The notes under the pieces were generated by a model. It did not search any database and had not been told where the DNA came from. It was given only the letters and a program-made list of their open reading frames with translations. Shown here piece by piece: positions 38,141-47,707 of a stretch of DNA of 64,000 bases. The translations under genes were made by a program, and so were the position numbers. Numbering within the stretch: position 1 is the first letter of the stretch; each line of letters opens with the position of its first letter. This stretch comes from Paenibacillus dauci (GTDB lineage: Bacteria > Bacillota > Bacilli > Paenibacillales > Paenibacillaceae), in NCBI RefSeq assembly GCF_000971985.1, contig NZ_LAQQ01000001.1, positions 992,001-1,056,000 on the forward strand, written 5' to 3'.

Positions 38141-39949
38141 ATGGCACTTGATGGTATTGTAACTCGCGCGATTGTGCAGGACCTGCAGGTTCTGGTGGGG
38201 GCGCGTATTAATAAGATTTATCAGCCTACAGATAGTGATATTGTTTTTCAAATTCGTGCGCAGCGGGAGAATCGCAAGTTATTGCTGAGTGCGAATCCGA
38301 CGTATCCGCGGGTGCAGTTTACCGAACAATCATTTATGAATCCGCAGGAAGCTCCAATGTTCTGCATGCTGTTGCGCAAGCACTGCGAGAGCGGGATTAT
38401 CGAAGCGATTGAGCAGGTAGGTATGGAGCGTATAATTCATTTCCAGATTCGTCAGAGGGATGAATTAGGCGATGTATCGGTTAAGCGGATTATCGTGGAA
38501 CTGATGGGACGACACAGTAATCTGATTCTGGTTGATCCGATAGCAAATACGATTATAGACGGTATTCATCATGTTACTCCGGCGATCAGTAGTTACCGGA
38601 TTATTATGCCGGGCTTCAGTTATCAGGAACCCCCACAGCAGAACAAGCTGAATCCGCTGGAGACAGGTCGGGAGCAGTTCTTGAGCAGCTATGCCGATTA
38701 TGCGGATACGTCTGCCCGTTTTATTCTGGATACTTTTACAGGGATCAGTCCATTGATTGCCAGTGAAGTGGTACAGCGTGCGCTTCAGGCTACTCCAGTG
38801 CAGGAATCTGCGGATACACAGAATTTATCAACGGACTCTAATTCTGATCAACAACAATCACAATCGCCCGACAAAGTAGATGCAGATGCACTGTGGACTT
38901 CTTTCGAGTCCTTCATGGAACCGATTCGTCAAGGGCAGTATGATCCGGTGAGCGGATTAAATGCCAAAAGCAAGCTTATCTTCTCGGCTGTACCATTGAT
39001 ACAGATTCAAGAGGAAGAGAAGCATTACTCTTCCATGAGCGAATGTATCGAAGCTTATTATGGCAGCAAGGCCGAGCGCGATACCGTTAAGCAGAAAACC
39101 AGTGATCTGCTGCGTTTTTTGCAAAATGAACGAAGCAAAAATATCAAAAAGCTAGATAATCTGCGCAAGGATCAGCTGGAAGCCGATGATGCCGAGAAAT
39201 ATCGTATTCAGGGCGAGCTGCTGTTCGCTTCACTGCATCAGATTACCAAAGGAGACAAAGAGATTGAACTTATCAATTTCTATGATGAAGAGCAGCGCCC
39301 GATCAAAGTTCAGCTTGATCCGCAATTGTCTCCTTCCGATAATGCCCAGCGTTATTTTAAAAAGTACAATAAATACAAAAATAGCCTGGCAGTGATTGAA
39401 GAACAGCTAACCCGTACGCATGAGGAAATTGCTTATCTCGATTCTCTGCTGCAGCAACTGCAAAGTGCGGCACTCCAGGATATCGACGAGATTCGCGAGG
39501 AGCTGGCCGAACAGGGATACGTCCGCAATCGTAACAAAAAGAACAAAAAGAAAAAGAAAGATAACCGTCCTACTCTGCACATCTATACTTCCAGTGAAGG
39601 TATCGAGATGTATGTCGGCAAAAATAATCTGCAAAACGAATATATTACCAATAAAATGGCAAACAATAATGATACCTGGCTGCACACCAAGGATATTCCG
39701 GGCTCCCATGTTGTTATTCGCAGCAGTGAATTTGGCGATGCAACCCTGGCTGAAGCTGCACAGCTCGCTGCTTACTTTAGCCAGGCCAAAGAATCAAGCA
39801 GTGTGCCGGTCGATTATACCCAGATCCGTCATGTACACAAACCGAGCGGCTCCAAACCGGGCTTTGTCATTTACGATCATCAGACTACCCTGTTCATTAC
39901 GCCGGAAGAAGATATGATCAAGCGTCTGAGCAGCACGATCAAAATGTAA
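38141..39949 (+). CDS. rqcH: ribosome quality control protein RqcH (NFACT, Rqc2-like)
   Basis: A 602-residue protein that binds stalled 50S-peptidyl-tRNA complexes and recruits tRNA-Ala to add alanine tails. NFACT-N (ALDGIVTRAIVQDL, with conserved Asp-Arg in an RQRDELGD stretch), helix-hairpin-helix region, a long coiled coil (~300-430), a Lys-rich tract, and NFACT-R with the DTWLHTKDIPGSHVVI motif. Start ATG follows AAGGAG. It is also annotated as fibronectin-binding protein in older databases. Confidence 0.96.
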   Translation: MALDGIVTRAIVQDLQVLVGARINKIYQPTDSDIVFQIRAQRENRKLLLSANPTYPRVQFTEQSFMNPQEAPMFCMLLRKHCESGIIEAIEQVGMERIIHFQIRQRDELGDVSVKRIIVELMGRHSNLILVDPIANTIIDGIHHVTPAISSYRIIMPGFSYQEPPQQNKLNPLETGREQFLSSYADYADTSARFILDTFTGISPLIASEVVQRALQATPVQESADTQNLSTDSNSDQQQSQSPDKVDADALWTSFESFMEPIRQGQYDPVSGLNAKSKLIFSAVPLIQIQEEEKHYSSMSECIEAYYGSKAERDTVKQKTSDLLRFLQNERSKNIKKLDNLRKDQLEADDAEKYRIQGELLFASLHQITKGDKEIELINFYDEEQRPIKVQLDPQLSPSDNAQRYFKKYNKYKNSLAVIEEQLTRTHEEIAYLDSLLQQLQSAALQDIDEIREELAEQGYVRNRNKKNKKKKKDNRPTLHIYTSSEGIEMYVGKNNLQNEYITNKMANNNDTWLHTKDIPGSHVVIRSSEFGDATLAEAAQLAAYFSQAKESSSVPVDYTQIRHVHKPSGSKPGFVIYDHQTTLFITPEEDMIKRLSSTIKM

Positions 39950-40017
39950 TAGTGAGTAGCCCAGCAGCTTATTTAGGTACTTGTGGCTGTTCTGTACGGT
40001 AGTATGGTTCTCTACTG

Positions 40018-40071
40018 CGCAAAAAAGCGTTCCGAACGTCTATTTCGACGTACCGGAGCGCTTTTTTTGCG
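40018..40071. terminator. bidirectional terminator rqcH/SDR gene
   Basis: GCAAAAAAGCG-TTCCG pairs with CGG-AGCGCTTTTTTTGC; T-runs on both sides, between convergent genes. Confidence 0.9.
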
Positions 40072-40131
40072 TAGCATCTGCTTACACTTGTCGTATAGAT
40101 GTACCCTTCTTGCCTTACAGACCTGCGATCA

Positions 40132-40878
40132 TTATTCCTCATCTTTGAAAATCTGCTGCAAGGCAAAAGCGTCATCCTGCGGCTCATATCCCAATTCACG
40201 AATTGCATCTTCGATATTCAGCCGTTTAAAGCGATTATTTGAAATAGCATTAACAAGCAGAAAAGGCTCCTTCAGCGGAGCAGTCAATCCCTTTTCCACC
40301 AAATGACATAGATCCCGTGGACTCAGATACGCACTCATATCACGTGTAGTCATCGGCTCTCCCGGATGGAAATCATCAAATGCACCGATTCGTAGGCCTA
40401 TACTCTCCAGACCATGTTCATAGGCATAATAGCTGGCAAGCGATTCCAGAAATGCTTTGCTGACTCCGTACATATTTTTGGGACGCATCTGCATGGCAGT
40501 GGTGGTCTGGACATCGACAGGATATGCTTCCATCGTCTGTGCACTGCTTGCGAATACGATACGTTTTACTCCATTTTGCTGACAAGCATGGAACAGATTA
40601 TAGCTGCCTTTGATATTGTTATCTAGCAAATCTTCATAAAAGTCTGCGTCTGGTGAAGGATTGCCTGCCAGATGGATCACAAGGTCTATACCGGATGTTA
40701 ATTGCAGACAGGCCTCGGGATCCGCTAGATTAATAATCTGCTGCTCGGTTTGCTGCCGAATCTCCGAAGCCAGTCGATCAAAGTGAAGATCTGCCAGCAG
40801 CAAATCATATTTGCTTACGAGATACGTGGTAAGTACCGTACCTATTTTGCCGGAAGAACCCGTAATTAATATGCGCAT
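40132..40878 (-). CDS. extended SDR NAD(P)-dependent oxidoreductase
   Basis: A 248-residue Rossmann protein. GSSGKIG nucleotide loop, HLAGNP, ASSAQTMEAYP and YGVSK (Tyr and Lys of the catalytic triad). The C-terminal half (LSPRDLCHLVEKGL, ANAISNNRF-like region) resembles uronate dehydrogenases, but the substrate is not certain. Start has AAAGGAG. It stands alone between rqcH and a PHP gene. Confidence 0.85.
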   Translation of the reverse strand: MRILITGSSGKIGTVLTTYLVSKYDLLLADLHFDRLASEIRQQTEQQIINLADPEACLQLTSGIDLVIHLAGNPSPDADFYEDLLDNNIKGSYNLFHACQQNGVKRIVFASSAQTMEAYPVDVQTTTAMQMRPKNMYGVSKAFLESLASYYAYEHGLESIGLRIGAFDDFHPGEPMTTRDMSAYLSPRDLCHLVEKGLTAPLKEPFLLVNAISNNRFKRLNIEDAIRELGYEPQDDAFALQQIFKDEE

Positions 40879-40966
40879 ATGCTGCTCCTTTGTGAAGTAT
40901 ATTTTCAGAGCGGGAGAGGACAGAATATACTTCTAATTCATTACTTTTTACATTTACACTTTAGAC

Positions 40967-41836
40967 TCAACCTGAAGTCCGTTCAAGCAGTTGAGTGAGT
41001 ACACTTATCGGCACCCTTTTACCACCGATTGGACCATGAAATACTTTGCCCTGCCGCGCGCCATGATAATCGGATCCGCCAGTGATAATCAGTCTTCTTT
41101 GACTTGCAAACTGCAGATAGCGTTGTTCATCTTCAGGTGAATGATCGGAATGATACACTTCCAGTCCTGCCAGTTCACTCTGATCGAGTATACGGGCGAC
41201 CAGATCGTCGTCTCCATAGATACCTGGATGTGCCATAACAGGTACACCACCCGCCTCTATAATCCACTGCGCCGCTTCGTGTGGACGAATACGCGGCGGG
41301 GATACATAAGCTGCGGCATCCTGAGCCAGATATTTTTTGAAAGCATCACGCATATCTTCGGCATACCCTTTGGCTACAAGTGTATCTGCCATATGCGGTC
41401 GTCCAATACTCTCGTCCGGCATTAATTCGCGCCCAAGCTGCTTCAATACATCTTCCATTGTAATCTCGACACCAAGCTCACGCAGCTTTGCCAGAATCAT
41501 CTCGTTACGCGTATCCCTGATCTGGCGAAGTCCAGCGAGTCTCTCCAGAAAAACAGGATCTTCGATATTCATGTAATAGCCGAGAATATGAATATCCTTG
41601 TCTTCTTCCATAGTGCTGACCTCTACTCCCGGTATGATGGTCACTCCATACTGTTCACCTGCTGCCAGTGCTTCTGCTACTCCAGCTACCGTATCATGAT
41701 CCGTAATAGCAAGAGCACTCAGTCCGGCTGCTGCAGCCAGCTGTACATTTTCGGTTGGTGTATTCATTCCGTCCGAAGCCTGGGTATGGGTATGCATATC
41801 TGCATATCCTGTATACATAGAGTCTTTAGGATTCAA
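40967..41836 (-). CDS. PHP-domain phosphoesterase (TrpH/RNase AM-like)
   Basis: A 289-residue PHP protein. Metal ligands are seen in DMHTHTQASDG, ITDHDT, GVEVST, AHPG and GGSDYHG. Relatives are 5'-3' exoribonucleases or 3',5'-nucleotide bisphosphate phosphatases. Start is a TTG with AGGAG nine bases upstream. Confidence 0.9.
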   Translation of the reverse strand: MNPKDSMYTGYADMHTHTQASDGMNTPTENVQLAAAAGLSALAITDHDTVAGVAEALAAGEQYGVTIIPGVEVSTMEEDKDIHILGYYMNIEDPVFLERLAGLRQIRDTRNEMILAKLRELGVEITMEDVLKQLGRELMPDESIGRPHMADTLVAKGYAEDMRDAFKKYLAQDAAAYVSPPRIRPHEAAQWIIEAGGVPVMAHPGIYGDDDLVARILDQSELAGLEVYHSDHSPEDEQRYLQFASQRRLIITGGSDYHGARQGKVFHGPIGGKRVPISVLTQLLERTSG

Positions 41837-41959
41837 ATGGTCTCACTCCTGACTATTTTTAAAAATCACGCTCATTGTTAACATATCTATTCGATTTTTG
41901 GCAGAAAAACGAATACAATCAGCTGATATCCAAACCATATTCAAATCAGCCAACACATT

Positions 41960-42862
41960 TTAAGTTAATGAATATTCCTGCAAAAATTGTAAAAAAGAAA
42001 TCGATGGAATACTGAGCAGTGTAGATTTGAGATGGATCGAATAGAACTGCCTCTGAAAAGAAACACCTTCGATATCCAGCACTTTGAGCAGGCCGAGTGC
42101 AACTTCATGCTTGACCGAAGACGGCGACAGGATCGTAATTCCGAGTCCGGCTTCTACCGCTGACTTGACTGCTCCCGTGCTGCCCAGTTCCATAATGGTA
42201 TCGATACGTTCCAGATCCATATGATGCCGGATAAATTCTTCTTCCATCACTTGTCTTGTACCCGATCCCTTCTCTCGCAGCACAAAGGAATACTTCAGCA
42301 CGTCTTCCAATGTGATTCTTGGCAGTTCGTCCAAGGGATGCCCCGAAGGTACAATCAGTTTCAATTCATCCTGCATTACCGGCTTGATCGTCATATCGGG
42401 ATGCTCTACCCATGCCTCAATCAGACCAAAATCCAGTTGATTGCGGCTAATTTCTTCTAGAATCTGTGTTGTATTCATCACCTTAAGCATGATTTTCATA
42501 TCCGGATAACGCTGCCCCAGTGGAACAAGCAGCCGGGGGAGTACGTATTCGCCAATCGTATTGCTTGCACCCAGCATGAGACGTCCAGCCATATTATCGG
42601 TAAACCGTGACATGGCTGCATCTGTTTCACGCATCAGCTCAATCCCCCGACGCGCAAAAGGCATAAGCGCATGTCCTGCTTCCGATAGCTCGATCCGTTT
42701 GGTCGTACGAATCAGTAATTTGGTACCAAAATGTTCCTCCAGCGATTGTACCTGCATGGTCACTGCAGGCTGGGTCATATGAAGCGCCTGGGCTGCTGCA
42801 GAGAAACTGCCCCGCTCGGCAACAGTATAAAAGATATGTAACTGATGAAAGTTAAAAGCCAA
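41960..42862 (-). CDS. LysR-family transcriptional regulator
   Basis: A 300-residue regulator: winged helix-turn-helix (FHQLHIFYTVAERGSFSAAAQALHMTQPAVT) and a substrate-binding domain. It resembles the CysL/CysB-like branch but the target is unknown. The TTG at 42862 has AAGGAGGG upstream, so the 39-residue extension is dropped. Confidence 0.93.
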   Translation of the reverse strand: MAFNFHQLHIFYTVAERGSFSAAAQALHMTQPAVTMQVQSLEEHFGTKLLIRTTKRIELSEAGHALMPFARRGIELMRETDAAMSRFTDNMAGRLMLGASNTIGEYVLPRLLVPLGQRYPDMKIMLKVMNTTQILEEISRNQLDFGLIEAWVEHPDMTIKPVMQDELKLIVPSGHPLDELPRITLEDVLKYSFVLREKGSGTRQVMEEEFIRHHMDLERIDTIMELGSTGAVKSAVEAGLGITILSPSSVKHEVALGLLKVLDIEGVSFQRQFYSIHLKSTLLSIPSISFLQFLQEYSLT

Positions 42863-42914
42863 TGCCGTTTCCCTCCTTGGTCGTACTTTATTGTACCCCA
42901 AAAAAAGCACATAA

Positions 42915-42939
42915 CAAAAGAGCCTGCATATGCAGGCTC
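42915..42939 (-). terminator. terminator between the unknown gene and lysR
   Basis: GAGCCTGCA pairs with TGCAGGCTC; T-rich on the minus strand. Confidence 0.75.
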
Positions 42940-43025
42940 CCGAGGGTTCGTATGATGATAAGGCAGACTGCTCATCCATTACGAATGCAAGCTAGGCCCG
43001 TTCATGAATCTACTCTATTCACGTA

Positions 43026-43463
43026 TTATTTACGTTTACGGCTATTTTTGATCAATGTCATGCGGCGAGAGTGTCTCAACCATGAATAATAAGATTTCAG
43101 ATCACGGAGCTCGATCGTTTCGGACATTTTTCCGAGGAAGGTAACTACGATCATTTTGTGAAGCGGATTACCTGCAAGATCAAACTCACCGGGCAGTTCA
43201 GCGAATTCAGCAACAACGACTACGTCTTCATCAATCAGATATACATCTTCTTCTTTGCGATAATAGGAAATGATGCGGTCCTGCTTTAGGCTATCCCACA
43301 TAAAGGAAGCGATATCTTCTGTAGGGGTATCTGCTTTGGCGATTCGATCATTAAAACGACTGATAGCATGATTGGTAATAACTACATCTGCCACTTTCTT
43401 CTCACCCAGTGCAACATGGAATGGTTCATAAGTACTCCAGCGCTCCATTACTTTGTCTCTCAT
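43026..43463 (-). CDS. conserved protein of unknown function
   Basis: A 145-residue soluble protein I do not recognise. It has an ITNHAISRFNDRIAKA helix whose His-Ala...Arg-Phe...Arg pattern recalls RelE-like or DUF4258 proteins, then beta strands and a very basic C-terminus (SRRMTLIKNSRKRK) able to bind nucleic acid. Start ATG at 43463 follows GGGGAG at 13 bases. Flanked by terminators, it is a single-gene unit. Confidence 0.7.
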   Translation of the reverse strand: MRDKVMERWSTYEPFHVALGEKKVADVVITNHAISRFNDRIAKADTPTEDIASFMWDSLKQDRIISYYRKEEDVYLIDEDVVVVAEFAELPGEFDLAGNPLHKMIVVTFLGKMSETIELRDLKSYYSWLRHSRRMTLIKNSRKRK

Positions 43464-43796
43464 TATAATTATTCACTCCCCATCTTCGCAGGTCTTTCCG
43501 CCTAAGTATTATTGCCTATTGATTATCATTTAATAATTATAAAGACCTACAATAGGGCGAGAAAGCTACCAATTGATATATTGTTTTACGGCCCAGACTA
43601 CGTTACGGTGTCATTTTTATCATATTAATTAAACTACTGTACTATTACTACAGTTCTTGAGTCCCACTACAAAGTATATCGACAGTTCCTTACTCTCTTT
43701 TAACCCATAAAGTCAAAAAGTTAAAAATTATATCATATATTTTACTATTTTATACCAATTTCCACCCTTTTATGAAACCGCTTTCCAGAAAAGAAT
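43464..43796. other. AT-rich intergenic region
   Basis: About 330 bases; no gene, promoter or structure recognised with confidence. Confidence 0.5.
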
Positions 43797-43820
43797 AAAA
43801 AAAGCGACCCAAAGGTCGCT
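43797..43820 (-). terminator. terminator of ylbF-ylbG
   Basis: AGCGACC pairs with GGTCGCT; a seven-T run follows on the minus strand. Confidence 0.92.
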
Positions 43821-43899
43821 GCTATATTTCATCCGGGCCTGCTGCAGCACTCTGACAATGAGTGCTACCTGCAATCCCATTATTTATAAACTGTAAAAT

Positions 43900-44208
43900 T
43901 TAAATACCGTAGAACTGTGTCTGATCCGGTACATTTTTGCTGTATTCTGTCTTGATTTCATTACGATACGAACGCTCGATCTTCCGTACATACGGAAGTC
44001 TCCGCATATTTTTGAGTATATCATCCGTTTTCTCGGAATTCATATACATAACGACGTACTGCATACGGCGTGAAATATAATGTACACATCCGTATTTTTC
44101 AAGATTACGTGCTGCTTTTACATCACTCACCCAGATAATATATCCGATTCGTTCTGGAAAAACGGCCTGTTCCTGTTCTTGACGCGGATTGTTATCCGCC
44201 GCATCCAC
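43900..44208 (-). CDS. ylbG: YlbG-family protein (DUF2129)
   Basis: About 102 residues. IGYIIWVSDVKAARNLEKYG, YISRRMQYVVMYM and RRLPYVRKIERSYR match the YlbG family; function unknown. The open frame extends to 44253 within ylbF, but GTG at 44208 has GGAGG five bases away; GTG at 44220 is another choice. It overlaps the ylbF 3' end, so the Cys-tail codons of ylbF and the ylbG start share DNA. Confidence 0.88.
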   Translation of the reverse strand: MDAADNNPRQEQEQAVFPERIGYIIWVSDVKAARNLEKYGCVHYISRRMQYVVMYMNSEKTDDILKNMRRLPYVRKIERSYRNEIKTEYSKNVPDQTQFYGI

Positions 44209-44644
44209 ATGAGCCTCCACTGCCGCATCCGCCTCCTTTTGGTAAAGGATCATTACTTGGAACCTTGATTGTCTCGGAGACCGAATGTGCGATCATCTCA
44301 GACATCTCATACAGCATGCGATCCAGGTTGCTCTCAGCTTCTGTAAATCTGCGAACTTCCTCAATGCGCTGCATTTCCTCCTGTACAGCCTCGACTTCTT
44401 GCATCGCAGCGTGATAGTTGGGGTGGAAATGACCAAAACGCTGGGTTTCCTCGAAAAGCTCCTTCTTGCTATCCAGCTTGATGACCAAGCGTTGTACTTC
44501 CGGATGAATCTGCATCCGTTCTTTCCAATATAGATAATTCGCGACTTCGATAGAATTGTTGATCATATCGCCCAAATCATAGGCGCATGTCAAGACTTCG
44601 GCCATATCAACCGTTCTGGTCTCGGTTACGCTCATGAAGTTCAT
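44192..44644 (-). CDS. ylbF: YlbF/RicF-family regulator with Cys-rich tail
   Basis: A 150-residue helical protein. In B. subtilis YlbF (RicF) joins YmcA and YaaT in the Ric complex, which carries [4Fe-4S] clusters and controls RNase Y and competence/biofilm/sporulation. The C-terminus ends with three Cys among Gly (GGGCGSGGSCGCGG), matching the Cys ligands of RicF. Start ATG at 44644 has AGGA five bases upstream; ATG at 44635 is an alternative. Confidence 0.92.
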   Translation of the reverse strand: MNFMSVTETRTVDMAEVLTCAYDLGDMINNSIEVANYLYWKERMQIHPEVQRLVIKLDSKKELFEETQRFGHFHPNYHAAMQEVEAVQEEMQRIEEVRRFTEAESNLDRMLYEMSEMIAHSVSETIKVPSNDPLPKGGGCGSGGSCGCGG

Positions 44645-44792
44645 CCCATTCCTGTATATAATGGACAGCTATGGTACGTGTGAATTACACGTGCTGTCTC
44701 TTCCATCATAGCATAAGGAATTGGCAGATTAGAAGTCTTTTTCCAAAAACAATAGACAGCATGTTACGGATTCTGCCATAAGCAAGTTAGCA

Positions 44793-45971
44793 CTATTCTG
44801 TTTCGGGTTGATTCAGAAAATCTTCCGCCATCGCTGCCAGAATGCGGGCTGCGCTCAGCATGGCAGACTCATCAATATCAAATCTGGCATGATGGTGCGG
44901 GTAAACGGCTCCGAGCTCCTGATTACCTGCCCCTACAAAAATAAAGCAGCCGGGAACCTTTTGCACATAATAAGCAAAATCTTCGGCAGGCATCATCGGC
45001 GGTGTCTGGAACACCTGCTCTTGGCCAAACATCTCTTTGGCTACCCTGAAAAACCGTTCCGTCTCGCCAGCATGGTTCACGAGCGTCGGATAACCCATCA
45101 TATATTCGATGTCTACTTCAGCCCCGTTAAGCGCACATAATTGTTGACTGACTTCTTCAATACGCTTTCGGATCAGCGTGCGTGTCTCTTCATCAAAGGT
45201 ACGCACAGTTCCGGTAATACGGCAGTTCTCTGCAATAATATTCTGTGCTGTACCACTCTGAAACGTGCCTACGGTCAGCACAGCCGGATTCAGCGGGTTC
45301 ACATTGCGGCTGATAATCGATTGCAGCTGCACGACCAGCTGCGCGCCGATCAGCAGACTATCCACCGTCACATGCGGGATACCGCCGTGTCCACCTTTTC
45401 CCGTAATGTTAATAAAGAACTCATCCGTGGATGCCATTACCGGTCCCGGTGCGCTAGCCAGTGTTCCTGCTGCAAAGGGAGTCCACAGATGGACACCATA
45501 GATCGCATCCACCCCATTGAGCGCACCTGCTTCGATCATCTTGAGTGCTCCGCCCGGACAAACCTCTTCTCCCGGCTGGAAAATAAGACGCACTTCACCA
45601 CGAAGCTTTTCCCTGTTCTCACTAAAGTATCGCGCAACTGCCAGCAGACCGGAGGTATGTCCGTCGTGACCGCAAGCATGCATCACTCCAGGCACCTGTG
45701 AGGCGTATTCGCAATCCTTTTCGTCCTGTATAGGCAAAGCATCCATATCTGCTCGCAATGCTACCGTTTTGCCGGGCAGGCTGCCCTTGATGATTCCAAT
45801 CACTCCTGTATCTCCCACACCATCCTGTGTCTCTACCCCAAAAGAGCGTAAGCGCTCTGCCACAAACGCCATCGTCTGATGCTCCTGATAAGACAGCTCG
45901 GGGTGCTGGTGGAGATGACGCCGCCACTGTACCATATCCGGATATAATGCTTGCCAGTTGTAATCTCCCAT
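44793..45971 (-). CDS. M20-family amidohydrolase
   Basis: A 392-residue metallohydrolase. ACGHDGHTS, PGEEVCPGGA and GKGGHGGIPH show the M20D layout (N-acyl amino acid or hippurate hydrolases). The Cys in CGHDGH and GEEVCPGG, and HHHARFD near the end are metal-site residues. The ATG at 45971 has GGAG five bases upstream. Substrate unknown. Confidence 0.93.
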   Translation of the reverse strand: MGDYNWQALYPDMVQWRRHLHQHPELSYQEHQTMAFVAERLRSFGVETQDGVGDTGVIGIIKGSLPGKTVALRADMDALPIQDEKDCEYASQVPGVMHACGHDGHTSGLLAVARYFSENREKLRGEVRLIFQPGEEVCPGGALKMIEAGALNGVDAIYGVHLWTPFAAGTLASAPGPVMASTDEFFINITGKGGHGGIPHVTVDSLLIGAQLVVQLQSIISRNVNPLNPAVLTVGTFQSGTAQNIIAENCRITGTVRTFDEETRTLIRKRIEEVSQQLCALNGAEVDIEYMMGYPTLVNHAGETERFFRVAKEMFGQEQVFQTPPMMPAEDFAYYVQKVPGCFIFVGAGNQELGAVYPHHHARFDIDESAMLSAARILAAMAEDFLNQPETE

Positions 45972-46217
45972 CTGCACTCCATCCCTTCGCTCTATAGGTA
46001 AATTCGTTTTTTTCACTCTACTTTATGTTTCAGCTGCTTAATCAAGGTTAAATAAACTGTTAGGCATTATTTTGAAGCAAAAACAGTTGTTTGTAAAATG
46101 CCTTTGTACATAGTTATCCAAAAGCGAGCAAAAGCTTGCACCCGCTTTTAAAACGTACTATCATGAAAGATAAACTTAACATAATTGAGTATTTTCATTT
46201 CAAAGGAGGATTTGTGC

Positions 46218-46298
46218 ATGATGAAAATTTGTCTGAACATAGACAACCGTGCTGCACATTTGTACATATCCGTTCCATTACCGGGGATACATGAATGA
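46218..46298 (+). CDS. 26-codon leader ORF coupled to ftsW
   Basis: A short frame starting at ATG 46218 behind a perfect AAAGGAGG (46203-46210 region) and ending in a TGA that overlaps the ftsW ATG (ATGA at 46295-46298). The peptide starts MMKICLNIDN and has no recognised motif. Site strength and overlap suggest translational coupling, perhaps regulatory. No homology was tested. Confidence 0.55.
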   Translation: MMKICLNIDNRAAHLYISVPLPGIHE

Positions 46299-47617
46299 AT
46301 AAAATAAGACAAACTACATCGAGATCTTCCAACCAGAGTATTGCGGATCGTTATCGTACCAAAAGTTCCAATGTACGCAACATGCCAAGGCCTGCCCAAG
46401 CGACTCCCAAAACCATCAAAAAAGGCGCACCGGATTTTCAGCTACTCGTCCTTACCTTTGTCCTGATCGGCTTTGGTATTCTAATGGTGTTCAGTGCCAG
46501 CTCCAGTCTGGCGTTAACCAGTGCCAGCTATAACAATGATGCGCTGTATTTTACAAAGCGACATATTATGTATGCGATCATCGGTACAATCGCCATGTTC
46601 TTCGCGATGAAGGCCCATTACAGTAAATACAAAAAGTGGTTTGCCCCCTTTTTCCTGATCACGCTGGTTCTGCTACTGGCCGTGCTTGTGGTCGGTGTGC
46701 ATCTGAATGGTGCGCGAAGCTGGATTCGTCTGCCAGGTGGTGCTTCATTGCAGCCGGCGGAGTTTGCCAAGCTCGCGGTCATCCTGTACCTCTCGGCCCT
46801 GATTGCCAAAAAAGGCGATCGACTGCGAGATCTGCGCACCGGATACATTCCGGTCATGCTGATCGTCGGGCTCGTTGCCGGCCTGATCATGCTGCAGCCT
46901 GACCTTGGTTCCTGTATGATTCTGGTAGCAACTGCGGGACTGATTATTTACGTGGGTGGCGCCAGTATGAAGCATATTATGGCTTCTGTCATGCTACTTG
47001 TACTTGGGGCGGCCATTGTGTTTGGTATCAGTTCACTGTTCACTAAAGATGAGCCTGCCAGCGGAAACTACAGGGCTGATCGGATTGAAGCCTATCTTAA
47101 CCCATTTGCCGATCCGACAGGTGGCACTTATAATATGCTTCAGTCGCTTATAGCCATTGGCGAAGGCGGCGTTACAGGGGCAGGGTTCGGTAAAAGTATT
47201 CAGAAACTCCACTATCTACCCAATCCGTATAATGACTTTATTTTCGCTATTATCGCCGAAGAATTCGGCTTGATTGGAACGGTACTGTTCCTGCTCGTCT
47301 ATGCCTACTTTATCTGGCGAGGCATTATTATTGCGCTCCGGTGTCCGGATATTTTTGGTACACTGGCGGGCGTAGGTATTATGGGCTTGTTTGCGATCCA
47401 GGCCTTTATCAATATCGGCGGGGTCACCAAGACGATTCCTCTAACCGGGGTTCCACTTCCCTTTATCAGTTATGGGGGTACTTCACTCGTCATTATGATG
47501 CTGAGTATGGGCATTATGCTCAGTATATCCAGAGAGACCAATCGTGCTCTGGCGGAAAAGCAGGAGACTGGCAACGGATATACACGTCGTCAATCCGTCT
47601 CCATGCGAATGAAATAA
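46295..47617 (+). CDS. ftsW: SEDS peptidoglycan glycosyltransferase FtsW
   Basis: A 440-residue ten-helix SEDS protein that polymerises lipid II during septation. FSASSSLALT, GARSWIRLPGGASLQPAEFAKL, QPDLGS and PLPFISYGGTS are signatures. The neighbours ylbF/ylbG and ylaN match the B. subtilis ftsW surroundings. A basic polar tail of ~40 residues precedes the first helix. RodA or SpoVE cannot be fully excluded. Confidence 0.88.
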   Translation: MNKIRQTTSRSSNQSIADRYRTKSSNVRNMPRPAQATPKTIKKGAPDFQLLVLTFVLIGFGILMVFSASSSLALTSASYNNDALYFTKRHIMYAIIGTIAMFFAMKAHYSKYKKWFAPFFLITLVLLLAVLVVGVHLNGARSWIRLPGGASLQPAEFAKLAVILYLSALIAKKGDRLRDLRTGYIPVMLIVGLVAGLIMLQPDLGSCMILVATAGLIIYVGGASMKHIMASVMLLVLGAAIVFGISSLFTKDEPASGNYRADRIEAYLNPFADPTGGTYNMLQSLIAIGEGGVTGAGFGKSIQKLHYLPNPYNDFIFAIIAEEFGLIGTVLFLLVYAYFIWRGIIIALRCPDIFGTLAGVGIMGLFAIQAFINIGGVTKTIPLTGVPLPFISYGGTSLVIMMLSMGIMLSISRETNRALAEKQETGNGYTRRQSVSMRMK

Positions 47618-47640
47618 GCTATCCAATCAAATCGTAATAT

Positions 47641-47671
47641 AAAAAACGGCGGGGAATTCCCCGCCGTTTTT
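47641..47671. terminator. bidirectional ftsW/asp23 terminator
   Basis: AAAAACGGCGGGG pairs perfectly with CCCCGCCGTTTTT; AATT loop. Confidence 0.95.
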
Positions 47672-47707
47672 GTATGTGCAGTTCTGGTATGCTGTTGTAT
47701 GGGCTGA

